Source: DASRDZ01 sp035652335
Lineage (GTDB): Bacteria > Chloroflexota > Dormibacteria > Aeolococcales > Aeolococcaceae
Reading direction: 5' to 3'
Length of the DNA: 64,000 nt
Assembly: GCA_035652335.1 (NCBI GenBank)
Contig: DASRDZ010000078.1
Coordinates: forward strand, 1 to 64,000
Part shown: positions 7,773 through 16,617 of the stretch, piece after piece
Numbering within the stretch: the first letter of the stretch is position 1
How the letters are laid out: each line of letters begins with the position of its first letter
Program-made: the position numbers and the translations under genes
The notes under the pieces: generated by a model
Told to the model about the DNA's origin: nothing
What the model saw: the letters and a program-made list of their open reading frames with translations, nothing else
The model's database searches: none

Positions 7773-10145
7773 ATGCTGCAGCGCACAGGGGGAAGGAGAA
7801 GGGTGCCGCGGATCGCGCGGGCCGGGGCGATCGCGCTCATCGCGACCATGTGGCTCGTCGCCGTCCCGATGACGCGGTCGGGCGCCTCGGCGTCGACCTC
7901 CTTCACCGCCGCCGGCAGCGTCCAGCAGGTCTACGTGACCGGCCTCGACGGCGGCGAGCAGGCGTCGCTCATCTCCCCTGACGGCACCACCTTCGCCACC
8001 CAGAACGCCGATTCGCTGGGCGGCCTGCTCTTCCGCAACGTGCCGCCCGGTGACGGCTACGTGGTGCGCAACGCGAGCGGCGTCCAGTCCGCGCCGCTCA
8101 CCGTGCACAACGACGACCCCGCTCCCTGGGATCCCGGGATCTACAACCAGTCGATCACCGACAACGGCTACACCTACCTCACCACCCGCGACGGCACCCA
8201 GCTGGCCATCGACGTGCACCCGCCGACCAGCCCCGCGGGCGAGCCCGGCCTGCCCGCCGGCACCCAGCTGCCCAACGGCCCCGACTACCTGCCGCCCTAC
8301 CCGACGCTCATCGAGTACTCGGGCTACGGCTACGCCGACCCCGCCGGGCCGGTGAACGGCATCGCCGTCGTCGCCAACCTGATGGGCTTCGCCGTCGTCG
8401 ACGTCAACATGCGCGGCACCGGCTGCTCCGGCGGCGCCTTCGACTTCTTCGAGGAGCTGCAGAACCTCGACGGCTACGACGTCGTCGAGACCATCGCCAA
8501 CCAGCCGTGGGTGCTCGGGCACAAGGTCGGCATGATGGGCATCTCCTACGGCGGCATCAGCCAGCTCTTCACCGCGCAGCTCAACCCGCCGCACCTGGCC
8601 GCCATCTCCCCGCTGTCGGTGATCGACGCCACGGCGACGACCCTCTATCCCGGTGGCGACCTCAACACCGGCTTCGCCGTCGCCTGGGCGCAGCAGCGCC
8701 AGCAGGAGGCGCAGCCGGCCGGGCCGAACAGCGGCCAGCCGTATGCCTACAAGCAGATCCAGGCCGGTGACACGACCTGTGCGGCCAACCAGGTGCTGCA
8801 CGGCGAGGCGGCCGACCTGATGGCCAAGATCAACGCCAACAGCTACTACAACCCGCCGGTCGCCGACCCGCTCGACCCGGTGACCTTCGTCGACAGGATC
8901 AAGGTGCCGACCTTCCTGGTCTGCCAGTGGGAGGACGAGCAGACGGGCGGACACTGCCCCGAGCTCGCCGCGCACTTCACCGGCACGTCGCAGAAGTGGT
9001 TCACCTTCACCAACGGCGCGCACATCGACTCGCTCGACCCCGAGACGTACAACCGCTGGTACGACTTCCTCGAGCTGTTCGTCGCCAACCAGGCGCCGAT
9101 CCAGAACCAGGCGGCGGTGCGAGCCGCCGCGCCGGTGGTGTACCAGGCGGCGATGGGCCTTCCCCAGACCGACGTCGTCAACCTGCCTCCCGACCCCATC
9201 CAGACGCTGCCCACCTACGACCTGGCTCTCTCCGCGTTCGAGCAGCTTCCCGAGGTGCGCGTCCTCTTCGACAACGGGGCCGGCGCAGGTCCCACCGGGA
9301 CGGCGTCGCCTGGCGATCCGTATCCGGCGTTCGAGCAGTCCTTCTCCGCGTGGCCGGTTCCCGGCACCACGGCGCAGACCTGGTACCTCGGCGCCAAGGG
9401 CAAGCTCTCCGACCACCTGACCAACAAGTCGGGGATCAACGAGTTCACCGCCGACGCCACCGCCCTGCCGCTCACCGACTACGGCAGCAACACCGGCGGC
9501 GGCGGGCTGTGGGGCAACGCGTCGCAGTGGCAGTGGAGCTGGCAGAGCAATCCCGCCGGCTCCGCCGTGTCGTACGTCTCCGCGCCGCTGGCGTCCGACA
9601 CCGCCGTGGTCGGCGCCGGTGCGGTGTACCTCTGGGTGCGATCCTCGACGCCCGACGTGGACCTGCAGGCGACGATCAGCGAGGTCCGTCCCGACGGCAA
9701 CGAGACCTTCGTCCAGAACGGCTACATGCGAGCCAGCGAGCGCGCACTCTCGACCGGTTCCGACAACCTCTTCAAGGAGCCGAGCACGCTGCTCGAGCCG
9801 ATCCCGAGCTACATGCAGGCCGACGCCGCGCCGATGCCGAGCGGCAGCTTCGTCCCGGTCGCCATCCCGCTCTACTACCAGGGACACGTCTACCGCGCGG
9901 GATCGCGTCTTCGCGTCACCATCGCCGCGCCGAACGGCGCGCAGCCGGTGTGGTCCTTCGGCCAGACGGTGCCCGCGGGCACGTCGACCGTCGACATCGC
10001 CTTCTCCCCGACGCAGCCGTCGAGCCTCGTGCTCCCGGTGATCGCCGGCCTGCAGGCCTCCTCGCCGCTGCCGCCCTGCCCGAGCCTTCGCAACGAGCCG
10101 TGCCGGCCGTACACGCCGCTGGTCGACGCCGTGGTGTCGCAGTGA
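7773..10145 (+). CDS. secreted CocE/NonD-family (X-Pro dipeptidyl-peptidase S15 type) hydrolase
   Basis: 790 residues. The start is set by AGGAG six bases upstream of the ATG. A signal peptide (IARAGAIALIATMWLVAVPM, then ASA) indicates export. The S15-type alpha/beta-hydrolase domain carries the nucleophile elbow GISYGG with Ser258; a His in FTNGAHIDS (His417) lies where the catalytic His is expected. The oxyanion region matches VDVNMRGTGCSGG. The C-terminal third (about 560-780) has the jelly-roll pattern of the PepX_C domain (YVSAPLASDTAVVGAGAVYLW, GHVYRAGSRLRVTIAAPN). Family members cleave X-Pro peptides or esters; the substrate is not predictable. It is divergent from the ECF sigma/anti-sigma pair. 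Confidence 0.88.
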   Translation: MLQRTGGRRRVPRIARAGAIALIATMWLVAVPMTRSGASASTSFTAAGSVQQVYVTGLDGGEQASLISPDGTTFATQNADSLGGLLFRNVPPGDGYVVRNASGVQSAPLTVHNDDPAPWDPGIYNQSITDNGYTYLTTRDGTQLAIDVHPPTSPAGEPGLPAGTQLPNGPDYLPPYPTLIEYSGYGYADPAGPVNGIAVVANLMGFAVVDVNMRGTGCSGGAFDFFEELQNLDGYDVVETIANQPWVLGHKVGMMGISYGGISQLFTAQLNPPHLAAISPLSVIDATATTLYPGGDLNTGFAVAWAQQRQQEAQPAGPNSGQPYAYKQIQAGDTTCAANQVLHGEAADLMAKINANSYYNPPVADPLDPVTFVDRIKVPTFLVCQWEDEQTGGHCPELAAHFTGTSQKWFTFTNGAHIDSLDPETYNRWYDFLELFVANQAPIQNQAAVRAAAPVVYQAAMGLPQTDVVNLPPDPIQTLPTYDLALSAFEQLPEVRVLFDNGAGAGPTGTASPGDPYPAFEQSFSAWPVPGTTAQTWYLGAKGKLSDHLTNKSGINEFTADATALPLTDYGSNTGGGGLWGNASQWQWSWQSNPAGSAVSYVSAPLASDTAVVGAGAVYLWVRSSTPDVDLQATISEVRPDGNETFVQNGYMRASERALSTGSDNLFKEPSTLLEPIPSYMQADAAPMPSGSFVPVAIPLYYQGHVYRAGSRLRVTIAAPNGAQPVWSFGQTVPAGTSTVDIAFSPTQPSSLVLPVIAGLQASSPLPPCPSLRNEPCRPYTPLVDAVVSQ

Positions 10146-10200
10146 GGCGGCCGGCCTGAACAGCGGAGTCCCATCCGCCAGCCGCTGACGGCCGGGGGCG

Positions 10201-10953
10201 CTACGCCGCGGGTGCGAGGTGCTGCGCGAAGAAGGCCCAGACCCGCTTCCACCCGTCCAGCGCGGCCTCGACGCGGTACATCGGCCGGTCGACGGCGAAG
10301 AAGGCGTGCCCGGCGTTCTCGTAGGTGTGGAACTCGTAGGTCTTGCCGTGCGCCCGGAGCTCCTCCTCGATGCGCGACACCTGGGCGGGGGAGGGGTTGC
10401 CGTCCTCGGCGCCGAAGAGGCCGAGCAGCGGGCAGCGCAGATCGGGCGTCATGTCGATCGCGGCCACGGGCTGAGCCGGGGTCAGCTCCTCCGGCGCGGC
10501 GACGACGCGGCCGCCGTAGCAGTCCACCGCCGCGTCGAAGGGAAGCCTGCAGGCGGCGATGTACGCCTGGCGGCCGCCCGAGCAGTAGCCGATGACACCG
10601 ACCTTCCCGCTCGCCTGCGGCATCGCGCGGAGGTGGCGCAGCGCGCCGTCGAGGTCGCCGACGCAGCGCTCGTCCGGCACGCCGCCCGCCGCACGCACGG
10701 CGGCCGACGCCTCCTCCGGGCTGGCGTCGGGGGCCTCGCGGTGGTGCAGGTTGGGACACATCGCGAGGTACCCGTTGGCGGCGAAGGTGCGGGTGATCTC
10801 CTTGCTGCCGGCGTCGAAGCCCGGCATGTGGTGGATCACCACCACGCCGGGCAGCGGGCCTGCGCTCAGCGGACGCGCCAGGTACGCGGCGATCTCGTCG
10901 CCCTGATGTCCCTGGATGCGGATGGTCTCCGCGATCAGTCCCTCGTACCTCAC
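10201..10953 (-). CDS. dienelactone hydrolase family protein
   Basis: 250 residues from a GTG start. The Cys-Asp-His triad of dienelactone hydrolases is present: Cys124 in GYCSGGR, Asp184 in GAEDGNP and His216 in ENAGHAFF. The fold begins with the usual EIAAYLARP and PGVVVIHHMPG segments. The enzyme should hydrolyse lactones or esters in the cytosol; it has no signal peptide. The GTG overlaps the stop of the short glyoxalase-fold gene upstream (GTGA), so the two are co-transcribed and translationally coupled. Many DLH-family proteins are not true dienelactone hydrolases, so the substrate is open. Confidence 0.88.
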   Translation of the reverse strand: MRYEGLIAETIRIQGHQGDEIAAYLARPLSAGPLPGVVVIHHMPGFDAGSKEITRTFAANGYLAMCPNLHHREAPDASPEEASAAVRAAGGVPDERCVGDLDGALRHLRAMPQASGKVGVIGYCSGGRQAYIAACRLPFDAAVDCYGGRVVAAPEELTPAQPVAAIDMTPDLRCPLLGLFGAEDGNPSPAQVSRIEEELRAHGKTYEFHTYENAGHAFFAVDRPMYRVEAALDGWKRVWAFFAQHLAPAA

Positions 10954-11144
10954 CGCTCAGCCCTCGTCAGCAGCTCCAGCAGGTGCCTGGTGTCGAAGTC
11001 GAGGGTCAGCGCGTCGTTGACGGCGACGGGCGCGAAATGGCCGGCCGGTCCGTCGTAGCGCAGCCCGAAGATGCGCGCGAAGAAGCGCGCTGAGGCGTCG
11101 TTGTCCCGCGCGGGGACGATGGTGTGGTCGAGGACGATCGTCAT
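10950..11144 (-). pseudogene. glyoxalase/bleomycin-resistance (VOC) gene with internal in-frame deletion
   Basis: Only 64 codons, against about 120 for a single-domain VOC protein. The N-terminal half is normal: VLDHTIVPARDNDASARFFARI, GLRYDGPAGHFAPVAVND, LTLDF. The sequence then jumps directly to RHLLELLTRAER, which corresponds to the last strand (GHxLELLT) of the fold. The middle part, normally about 50 residues including a HYAF strand and the GGRGVYFxDP segment, is missing without a frame break. It may be a relic kept because its GTGA overlap couples translation of the dienelactone hydrolase, or a minimal half-fold that works as a multimer. The first explanation is more likely. The ATG at 11144 starts the recognisable domain. 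Confidence 0.65.
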
Positions 11145-11232
11145 CGGCAGCCCCAGTGATGCTGGCTCCGCGATCGTACGCGGGCGTGGATCGCACCGGT
11201 GCACGGGGAAGGCCCGGCGTGCACCGTTCGCC

Positions 11233-13941
11233 TCAGGCTGCGACGCCCTCCGCATGGTCCGCCGCGCGGGCGGCGGGGCGCAGCCGGGGAACCGCCATGA
11301 GGAACAGCGTCATCACCAGCCCGGCGCCGAGGATGACCAGGCCCGCGTGCGGCCACAGCTCCGACTCGAAGACCGGCTCGATCGGCTGCCCGCCCCCGCT
11401 GACGCGCATCGACGAGAAGAGCAGCACCGCCGACGCCACCAGCACGATGTATCCCATCCACAGCAGCACGCGCGCATGCCGAGGGACCCCGCGCGAGTCG
11501 CGGTTGGTGATGGAGTAGCCGGACATGACCAGGTCCCACGCCAGCGCGAGGACGAGCACCAGCGCCTGGGCGACGGAGAACCGCCCGCTGACGTCCTGCG
11601 CCGCGCCGTAGAGGTCGGCGATCCAGGCGATCACCTGCAACCCTGCGAGGAGGACGACGAGCAGCGTGAGCAGTGGCGCCGCGGCCTGCAGGCGGCGTCG
11701 CGCAGCCGCCACGCCCACGACCACCAGCGCAACGGCTGCCACGGCGACCTGGAGCCCGTCCGGCAGCACCAGCGAGGGCCCGTCCGGTCCGTGGAAGAAG
11801 GCGTGCAGCACGTGTGGCACGGTTGCTGCCACTACGATCGCGCCGGAGACCGCCACGAGAAGGGCCCCGGCGGCCAGCGGTCCCGGACGCCGGCGTCGCA
11901 TCAGCGCCAGCACGATGGCGGCGACCGTGAGCGGGATGCAGGCCAGGCCCGCCAGCGTCGCCACCTGCTCCCCCTGGCTCGGCGCGTTGGGGTCGGGCTC
12001 GGTGACGGCAGCTCCGGTCTGCTCGCCGTTCTGCTGCACGGACTCGATGCGCTGCTGCTGCACCTGCGCGGCGTGGAGCGCGACGGCGGCGGCATCGCCG
12101 GAGCCGTCGACCAGCACCAGTCCGACGTCGTGGCCCGACCGCCAGACGAGGCCCGCGCCACCGCCGACATGCACCGCGGTCGCCGCGTCACCGACGAGCG
12201 GCGCATTCCCCGGCGCCGCCCCGCCCGCGTTCTGCACGAGCGACTGCAGAGCCGCGGTCGCGTCGGCGTTGCTGCTGGTGGCCACCGCGCCGCTGGCGAT
12301 GGTCATCCCGCCGTTGCCCTTGTAGTGGGCGATGTAGGTCGTCGCGCCGGGCAGGTCGAGCCCGTCGACGGGCGCGCCGTCGCCGTCGGGGAGCACGGTG
12401 CCGGCGCCCACGCTCGCCAGGTCCGCGGCGCCGGCGACCAGCTCTCGCGCGTTGGGCGCGGGCGACTCCTCGTCGACCAGCGACGGGCCGAAGCTGCGGC
12501 GCATCTCGGTGAACAGCGGGAGGTCGGCGTCGAACCGTCCCGGGGTCGACTGGCCGTCGAGCAGCCAGATCCGGCCGCCCTGCTCCCCGAGCCAGGACAT
12601 GGCGCGGACCTGCCGGCCGTCGCTGAAGCCGAGGGTGAACGGCTGGCCCACCCACACGCCGTCGACCGCCTGCGCGCCGATGCTCGCCTGCTCCGCGGAG
12701 CAGCACGCCTGCAGCCAGCTCTGCAGCGCGCCGCCGCCACCGCCGAAGTCCGCCGGCGAGCCGGTCAGCACCTCGAAGCTGGCGGCGCCGCTTCCGTCGC
12801 CTCCGGTGAAGGTGACGAGCTGGACGTCCCCCTGGGTGGTGGTGGCCGCCTTCCACCTGCTGGGGACGGCGATGGTCACCGGGACGCCGAGGTCGGCGCC
12901 GCGGTAGACGGCCAGCGTGCCCCACGGCGGAGCTGCGGCACGCGCCGCCGCTGCGGGGCGCACCGAGAAGACGTACGACCCGGTGAGCATCGCGGCCATC
13001 ACCGCGACCGCAACGACGCCGAGCGCGGCGAACGGCAGGTGATGCGGCCAGCCCCGGTTCACCCGCGCGAGCCATGCCGCGCCGGCGCCGACGGCGCAGA
13101 CGCCGAGGCCGATGGCGCCCGCGCTGAGCGCCACGCCCGCGTCCGCGTGGACCACCGCGGCGACGGTGCCGGCCGCCGCCGCGACGCAGAGCGCCGCGAC
13201 CACGGCCGGCCGGGCGGCCAGGCGCGCCAGCCCGGCGACCCGGGTCACCGTGAGATGGCCCCATTCGGCGAAGTCCGCGCCGGCCAGGAAGAGCACCGGG
13301 GTCAGCCCGATCGAGAGCAGGAGCATCTCGCCGACGAACAGGCTCCAGGCGGCCAGGCTGCGCGAGGTGCCCGACGCCGCGAATCCGGCGACGAGCAGGA
13401 CGACGAGCAGGAACACGACCAGCGTCAGGCGGCGGCGCAGGCTGTGCACCCGGTCCCCGCCGGTCGCAGCGCGGCTGTCGGCGAGTGCGGTGACGGCGGC
13501 CAGCAGCCACAGCCCGGCCACCGCTGCCAGGGCGAGCAGTGAGCGGGGGAAGGAGTCGCCGACCAGGTCGCGCGCCGGGATCAGCGCCGCGGTCAGCCCG
13601 GCAACCGCGGCAATGCGGACCCATGGCCGGCAGTGGAAGGCGCCGGCCAGGAGGTAGGTGAGACCGGCGGTGGCGAGCACCAGGCTGACCAGCAGCACCG
13701 GGAGCGGCACGTCGACGACGCGGTCGCTGCTGTAGACCGTGACGCTGGGCATTGCCGTGTCGCGAAGCGCGACCAGGAGCGCCGCGGCGGCGAGCTGGGC
13801 GACCGCCAGGCCGGTGGCCAGCCGCAGCGGCCGCTCCATGGTGCGCAGCCGGATGGCGCGCTCACGCACCAGTGCCCGGAAGCCGAGCTCGTGCTCGGAC
13901 TCGTGCTCGGATGCCTCGCGACGAGGCTCGTCGTGGTCCAC
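11233..13941 (-). CDS. large polytopic membrane protein with extracytoplasmic domain
   Basis: 902 residues from a GTG start. A charged N-terminus (residues 1-35, many Glu/Arg/His) is followed by about ten hydrophobic helices to residue 330. A soluble, presumably extracytoplasmic domain follows (about 345-625) with LGVPVTIAVPSRWK, VQLVTFTGG, SWLQACCS and FTEMRRSFGPSL. Six or so more helices run to the C-terminus. The soluble part has a PsbP/lipoprotein-like opening (PSRWKAATTTQGDVQLVTF), but I cannot assign a family. It lies 41 bases downstream of the PH-like gene at 13983 on the same strand, so the two probably form an operon. The function is unknown. Confidence 0.78.
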   Translation of the reverse strand: MDHDEPRREASEHESEHELGFRALVRERAIRLRTMERPLRLATGLAVAQLAAAALLVALRDTAMPSVTVYSSDRVVDVPLPVLLVSLVLATAGLTYLLAGAFHCRPWVRIAAVAGLTAALIPARDLVGDSFPRSLLALAAVAGLWLLAAVTALADSRAATGGDRVHSLRRRLTLVVFLLVVLLVAGFAASGTSRSLAAWSLFVGEMLLLSIGLTPVLFLAGADFAEWGHLTVTRVAGLARLAARPAVVAALCVAAAAGTVAAVVHADAGVALSAGAIGLGVCAVGAGAAWLARVNRGWPHHLPFAALGVVAVAVMAAMLTGSYVFSVRPAAAARAAAPPWGTLAVYRGADLGVPVTIAVPSRWKAATTTQGDVQLVTFTGGDGSGAASFEVLTGSPADFGGGGGALQSWLQACCSAEQASIGAQAVDGVWVGQPFTLGFSDGRQVRAMSWLGEQGGRIWLLDGQSTPGRFDADLPLFTEMRRSFGPSLVDEESPAPNARELVAGAADLASVGAGTVLPDGDGAPVDGLDLPGATTYIAHYKGNGGMTIASGAVATSSNADATAALQSLVQNAGGAAPGNAPLVGDAATAVHVGGGAGLVWRSGHDVGLVLVDGSGDAAAVALHAAQVQQQRIESVQQNGEQTGAAVTEPDPNAPSQGEQVATLAGLACIPLTVAAIVLALMRRRRPGPLAAGALLVAVSGAIVVAATVPHVLHAFFHGPDGPSLVLPDGLQVAVAAVALVVVGVAAARRRLQAAAPLLTLLVVLLAGLQVIAWIADLYGAAQDVSGRFSVAQALVLVLALAWDLVMSGYSITNRDSRGVPRHARVLLWMGYIVLVASAVLLFSSMRVSGGGQPIEPVFESELWPHAGLVILGAGLVMTLFLMAVPRLRPAARAADHAEGVAA

Positions 13942-13982
13942 GTCGGTGGGCGCCTCGCCGCCGCGATCGGGCCGGGCTGTGC

Positions 13983-14369
13983 TCAGCTCGGCGAGGATGC
14001 GGTGGCGGGCTGGAGCGCGGCCATCTCCGCGTCGGCCTTCTCGATGAGCGGGTAGGCGCGGCTGCTCACCCAGATGCCCTCGTCACCGACGTGCAGCTTG
14101 GTCCAGGAGCCGCGGACCGGTCCCAGAGTGGTGCGGGAGACCCGGAAGAGCACGGCCTTGGCGCTGGAGCGCTGCCAGCGCATCTGGCCGGCCTTCATGA
14201 CCACGATGTCCTTGTCGGTCACCGCGATGATGCGCGGGCGGTTGGCCACGATGAGCCAGAAGCTGAGGAACCGCCAGGTGGGCCGGATCCCCTTCTGGCC
14301 GGTGATGGCGTAGCGGACGTTCTCGCCGGGAAGCAGCGCCTGCACGCTGCTGAGCAACTTCGATGCCAT
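13983..14369 (-). CDS. small PH-like domain protein
   Basis: 128 residues. The start is supported by AGAGAGGA before the ATG. The sequence reads as one compact beta domain with a C-terminal helix: GENVRYAITGQKG, RIIAVTDKDIVVMKAG, WQRSSAKAVLFRV, WTKLHVGDEGIWVSSRAYPLIEKADAEM. This is the pattern of bacterial PH (bPH) domains, usually membrane-associated scaffolds. No signal peptide is present; a hydrophobic turn (FLSFWLIVANRP) is near residue 35. It is upstream of, and probably co-transcribed with, the large membrane protein. Confidence 0.75.
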   Translation of the reverse strand: MASKLLSSVQALLPGENVRYAITGQKGIRPTWRFLSFWLIVANRPRIIAVTDKDIVVMKAGQMRWQRSSAKAVLFRVSRTTLGPVRGSWTKLHVGDEGIWVSSRAYPLIEKADAEMAALQPATASSPS

Positions 14370-14496
14370 CGTATGGTCCTCTCTCCGGGGCTAGAGCCCT
14401 AACGAACGGGCTGTCGGCGAGAGTCTAGGGGCGACGGTTGCGCGCCGGGGAAAACGTCTGTCAATCCTTGTTAAGGCGGCCGGACGCCCACGCGGA

Positions 14497-14524
14497 GCGG
14501 CGTGCCCGGGGGTGGGCACGCCGC
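14497..14524 (-). terminator. hairpin downstream of the serine hydrolase
   Basis: GCGGCGTGCCC (14497-14507) and GGGCACGCCGC (14514-14524) make a perfect 11-bp stem with a 6-base loop, 13 bases after the stop of the minus-strand serine hydrolase. No T-run follows. It probably terminates that transcript. Confidence 0.7.
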
Positions 14525-14536
14525 CGCATGGTGGGG

Positions 14537-15937
14537 TCAGTCGCCGACGCGGTAGGCCAGCCGGCCGCCCACGTTGAGGGCCCGCACCGCGTCGCCCTCG
14601 CGCAGGATGTGCCCCTTCATCCCCTTGGCCTCGCCCTCGACGACGACGAAGCGGTCGCCGGGGATGAGGCGCACCCGCATCGGCTTGCTCTCCGGCACCT
14701 CGCCGACGATCTCGCGGATCATGCGCTCGCCCTCGGGCGTGTAGCCGACGCGGAGCAGCAGCGAGTCGCCGTCGCGGGAGATGTCGACGTAGGCGTGCTC
14801 CGCGGAGTAGCGCCCGGCGAGCAGGGCGGCGTCCTCGTCGGTGAGCGGCAGCGGCTCGGGCTCGGGCTCGACGATTCCGCAATAGGTGGCCAGAACCCAC
14901 TCGACGATCTCGCGGGCCATGAAGGCGCCCTCGTCGGCGTTGGTCAGCACGGTGATGGCGAAGTCGAGCTCGGGCACGATGTCGAAGGTCGACTGCTGCC
15001 CGTTGGTGGAGCCGCCGTGGGCGACCACGCGCACGCCGCCGACGTCGCGCATCAGCCAGGAGATGCCGACGTGGTCGCCGAGGATGCTGCCGTGCAGCGA
15101 CGCGGTGGGCCGGCGCATGCGCTGCAGCGACTCGGCGGTGAGCAGCCGCGTGCCGTCCTGCGCGGTGCCGTCGCCGAGGTGGAAGCGTGCGTAGCGCATC
15201 TGGTCGGCCGCGGTGCTGATGATGCCGCCGGCCGGCGCCACCGAACGCGGCAGAGCGTAGGGGCGGACCACGCGCATCTGCTCGTCGCGCTTGCGATGGC
15301 CGACGGCGAACCTGCGGCTGATCAGGTCGTTGATGAAGAAGAACGAGCTGTCCATGCCGAGCGGCCGGAGCAGCATCTCGGTCACCGCCGCCTCGTACGT
15401 CTTCCCGGTGACCCGCTCGATCACCAGGCCGGCGAGGTTGACCGCCGCGTTGTTGTACGAGGCCACCTTGCCCGGTGGGTCGTTCTGCCTGGCCGTGGCG
15501 AGGACCTCGAGGTAGCGCTCGCGGGCGTCGTCGCCGTCGCCGGTGTTCTCGTGGATGTCGCCCGACCAGCCTGCCGTGTGGTTGAGCAGCTGCAGCACGG
15601 TGACCTTCTCGGCCGCCGACTCGTCGCTCAGCCGCAGCTCGGGGACGTAGGTGCGCACCGGCGCGTCGAGGTCCACCAGCCCCTGCTCGACGAGCATCAT
15701 GATCAAGGTCGCCGTGTACGTCTTCGTCGTCGAGCCGATCTGGAAGAGGGTGCCGGCGTCGACCGCCAGCGGGTTCTCGATCGAGGTGACGCCGTGGAAG
15801 AGGTAGTCCTCCCGGCCGCCGGCGTGGAGCCCGATGGCGACGCCCGGCACCCCGAGGCGCTGCACCGCCTCGGTGACGTGCTCCTCCAGCTCGGCGTGCC
15901 GCGCCTCGAGGTCGATGGATCGAACGTCCGTGACCAT
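14537..15937 (-). CDS. beta-lactamase-family (class C / esterase type) serine hydrolase
   Basis: 466 residues. The SxxK motif is Ser69-Thr-Thr-Lys72 in IGSTTKTY; the YxN motif appears as SYNNAAVN; the third motif is HGG in VVAHGGSTNG. The catalytic domain ends near residue 350. A C-terminal ~100-residue beta domain (YSAEHAYVDISRDGDSLLLRV, DRFVVVEGEAKGMKG) resembles the accessory domain of class-C-like esterases and D-aminopeptidases. There is no signal peptide, so it is probably cytosolic and an esterase or peptidase rather than a resistance enzyme. A strong AAGGAGG lies before the ATG. It is divergent from the TetR gene with an AT-rich palindrome between, suggesting TetR control. Confidence 0.88.
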   Translation of the reverse strand: MVTDVRSIDLEARHAELEEHVTEAVQRLGVPGVAIGLHAGGREDYLFHGVTSIENPLAVDAGTLFQIGSTTKTYTATLIMMLVEQGLVDLDAPVRTYVPELRLSDESAAEKVTVLQLLNHTAGWSGDIHENTGDGDDARERYLEVLATARQNDPPGKVASYNNAAVNLAGLVIERVTGKTYEAAVTEMLLRPLGMDSSFFFINDLISRRFAVGHRKRDEQMRVVRPYALPRSVAPAGGIISTAADQMRYARFHLGDGTAQDGTRLLTAESLQRMRRPTASLHGSILGDHVGISWLMRDVGGVRVVAHGGSTNGQQSTFDIVPELDFAITVLTNADEGAFMAREIVEWVLATYCGIVEPEPEPLPLTDEDAALLAGRYSAEHAYVDISRDGDSLLLRVGYTPEGERMIREIVGEVPESKPMRVRLIPGDRFVVVEGEAKGMKGHILREGDAVRALNVGGRLAYRVGD

Positions 15938-15984
15938 GGTCCCTCCTTGGCTATCCCCTGCTAGGATCAGAGCATCCAGCCGCA

Positions 15985-16004
15985 GTAATAATGGATATTA
16001 TCAC
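15985..16004. promoter_or_regulatory. candidate TetR operator overlapping divergent starts
   Basis: GTAATAAT (15985-15992) and ATTATCAC (15997-16004) form an inverted repeat, 7 of 8 positions matching, around a GGAT centre. It spans the TetR start codon at 15991 and lies upstream of the serine hydrolase, where it also offers a GATAAT -10-like hexamer on the minus strand. It is the most AT-rich stretch of this region. Size and symmetry fit a TetR dimer site controlling both genes. Confidence 0.55.
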
Positions 16005-16617
16005 AGACCAGACGCCAGGACAAGGGCGCCAGCCGCGAGGCGGGCGCGACACCCGGCAGCGGCTCATCGAGGCCGCGCGGGAGGTGTTCGCCGACCGCGG
16101 CTACCACGCCGCCTCGCTCAGCGAGATCGCCTCGCGCGCGGGGCTGACCACCGGCGCCGTGTACTCGACCTTCGGCAGCAAGAAGGCGCTGCTCATCGCC
16201 GCCGTCACCGACGGGAGCGGTGAGGAGGGCGACCTGGGCGCCATGCTGGCCGCCGCGGCGAGCCTGCGCGAGGGGCTGGAGCATCTCGCCCTCGACGCCG
16301 CCCGCAACGGCCTCGACCCCGCCTCGCTGCGCCTCATCAAGCTCCAGGTCGAGGTGCTCAAGCTTGGCCTCGACGAGCCCGAGGTGCTGGCCGGCGTCGC
16401 CGCCGTGGGGCGCCAGCAGCTCGACGCCGCCGAGAAGGCCCTCGCCGGCAAGGCCGAGGGTGACGGCGTGCCGCTGCCCATGCCGGCGCGCGACCTGGTC
16501 ACCCTGCTCTCGGCGCTGCTCAACGGCCTGCACCTGATGCAGCTCGTCGACCCGTCGGTGGTGAACGAGGACCACTTTCTCAGCGGCGTGCGTGCGCTGC
16601 TGGGCTGGGAGCGCTGA
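15991..16617 (+). CDS. TetR-family transcriptional regulator
   Basis: 208 residues. The N-terminal helix-turn-helix is clear at about residues 20-66: RQRLIEAAREVFADRGYHAA, then LSEIASRAGLTTGAVYSTFG and SKKALL. The C-terminal half is helical, as expected for the ligand-binding and dimer domain; the ligand is unknown. It is divergent from the serine hydrolase and its start codon sits inside a palindrome, which suggests autoregulation. Its 3' end overlaps the end of the converging Liv fusion gene by 38 bases. No Shine-Dalgarno sequence is evident. Confidence 0.93.
   Translation: MDIITDQTPGQGRQPRGGRDTRQRLIEAAREVFADRGYHAASLSEIASRAGLTTGAVYSTFGSKKALLIAAVTDGSGEEGDLGAMLAAAASLREGLEHLALDAARNGLDPASLRLIKLQVEVLKLGLDEPEVLAGVAAVGRQQLDAAEKALAGKAEGDGVPLPMPARDLVTLLSALLNGLHLMQLVDPSVVNEDHFLSGVRALLGWER

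Noticed and set aside
7056..9887. Very long open frames antisense to the CocE-type hydrolase, the giant surface proteins and others
   Set aside because: They are Arg/Gly/His/Val-rich mirror frames produced by high third-position GC. They lack domain motifs, starts with ribosome sites and sensible neighbours. Only the sigma-factor part at 7056-7637 of this one is real.
14537..15937. Serine hydrolase as an antibiotic-resistance beta-lactamase
   Set aside because: It has SxxK, YxN and HGG motifs, but no signal peptide and an extra C-terminal beta domain. This fits class-C-like esterases or peptidases better.
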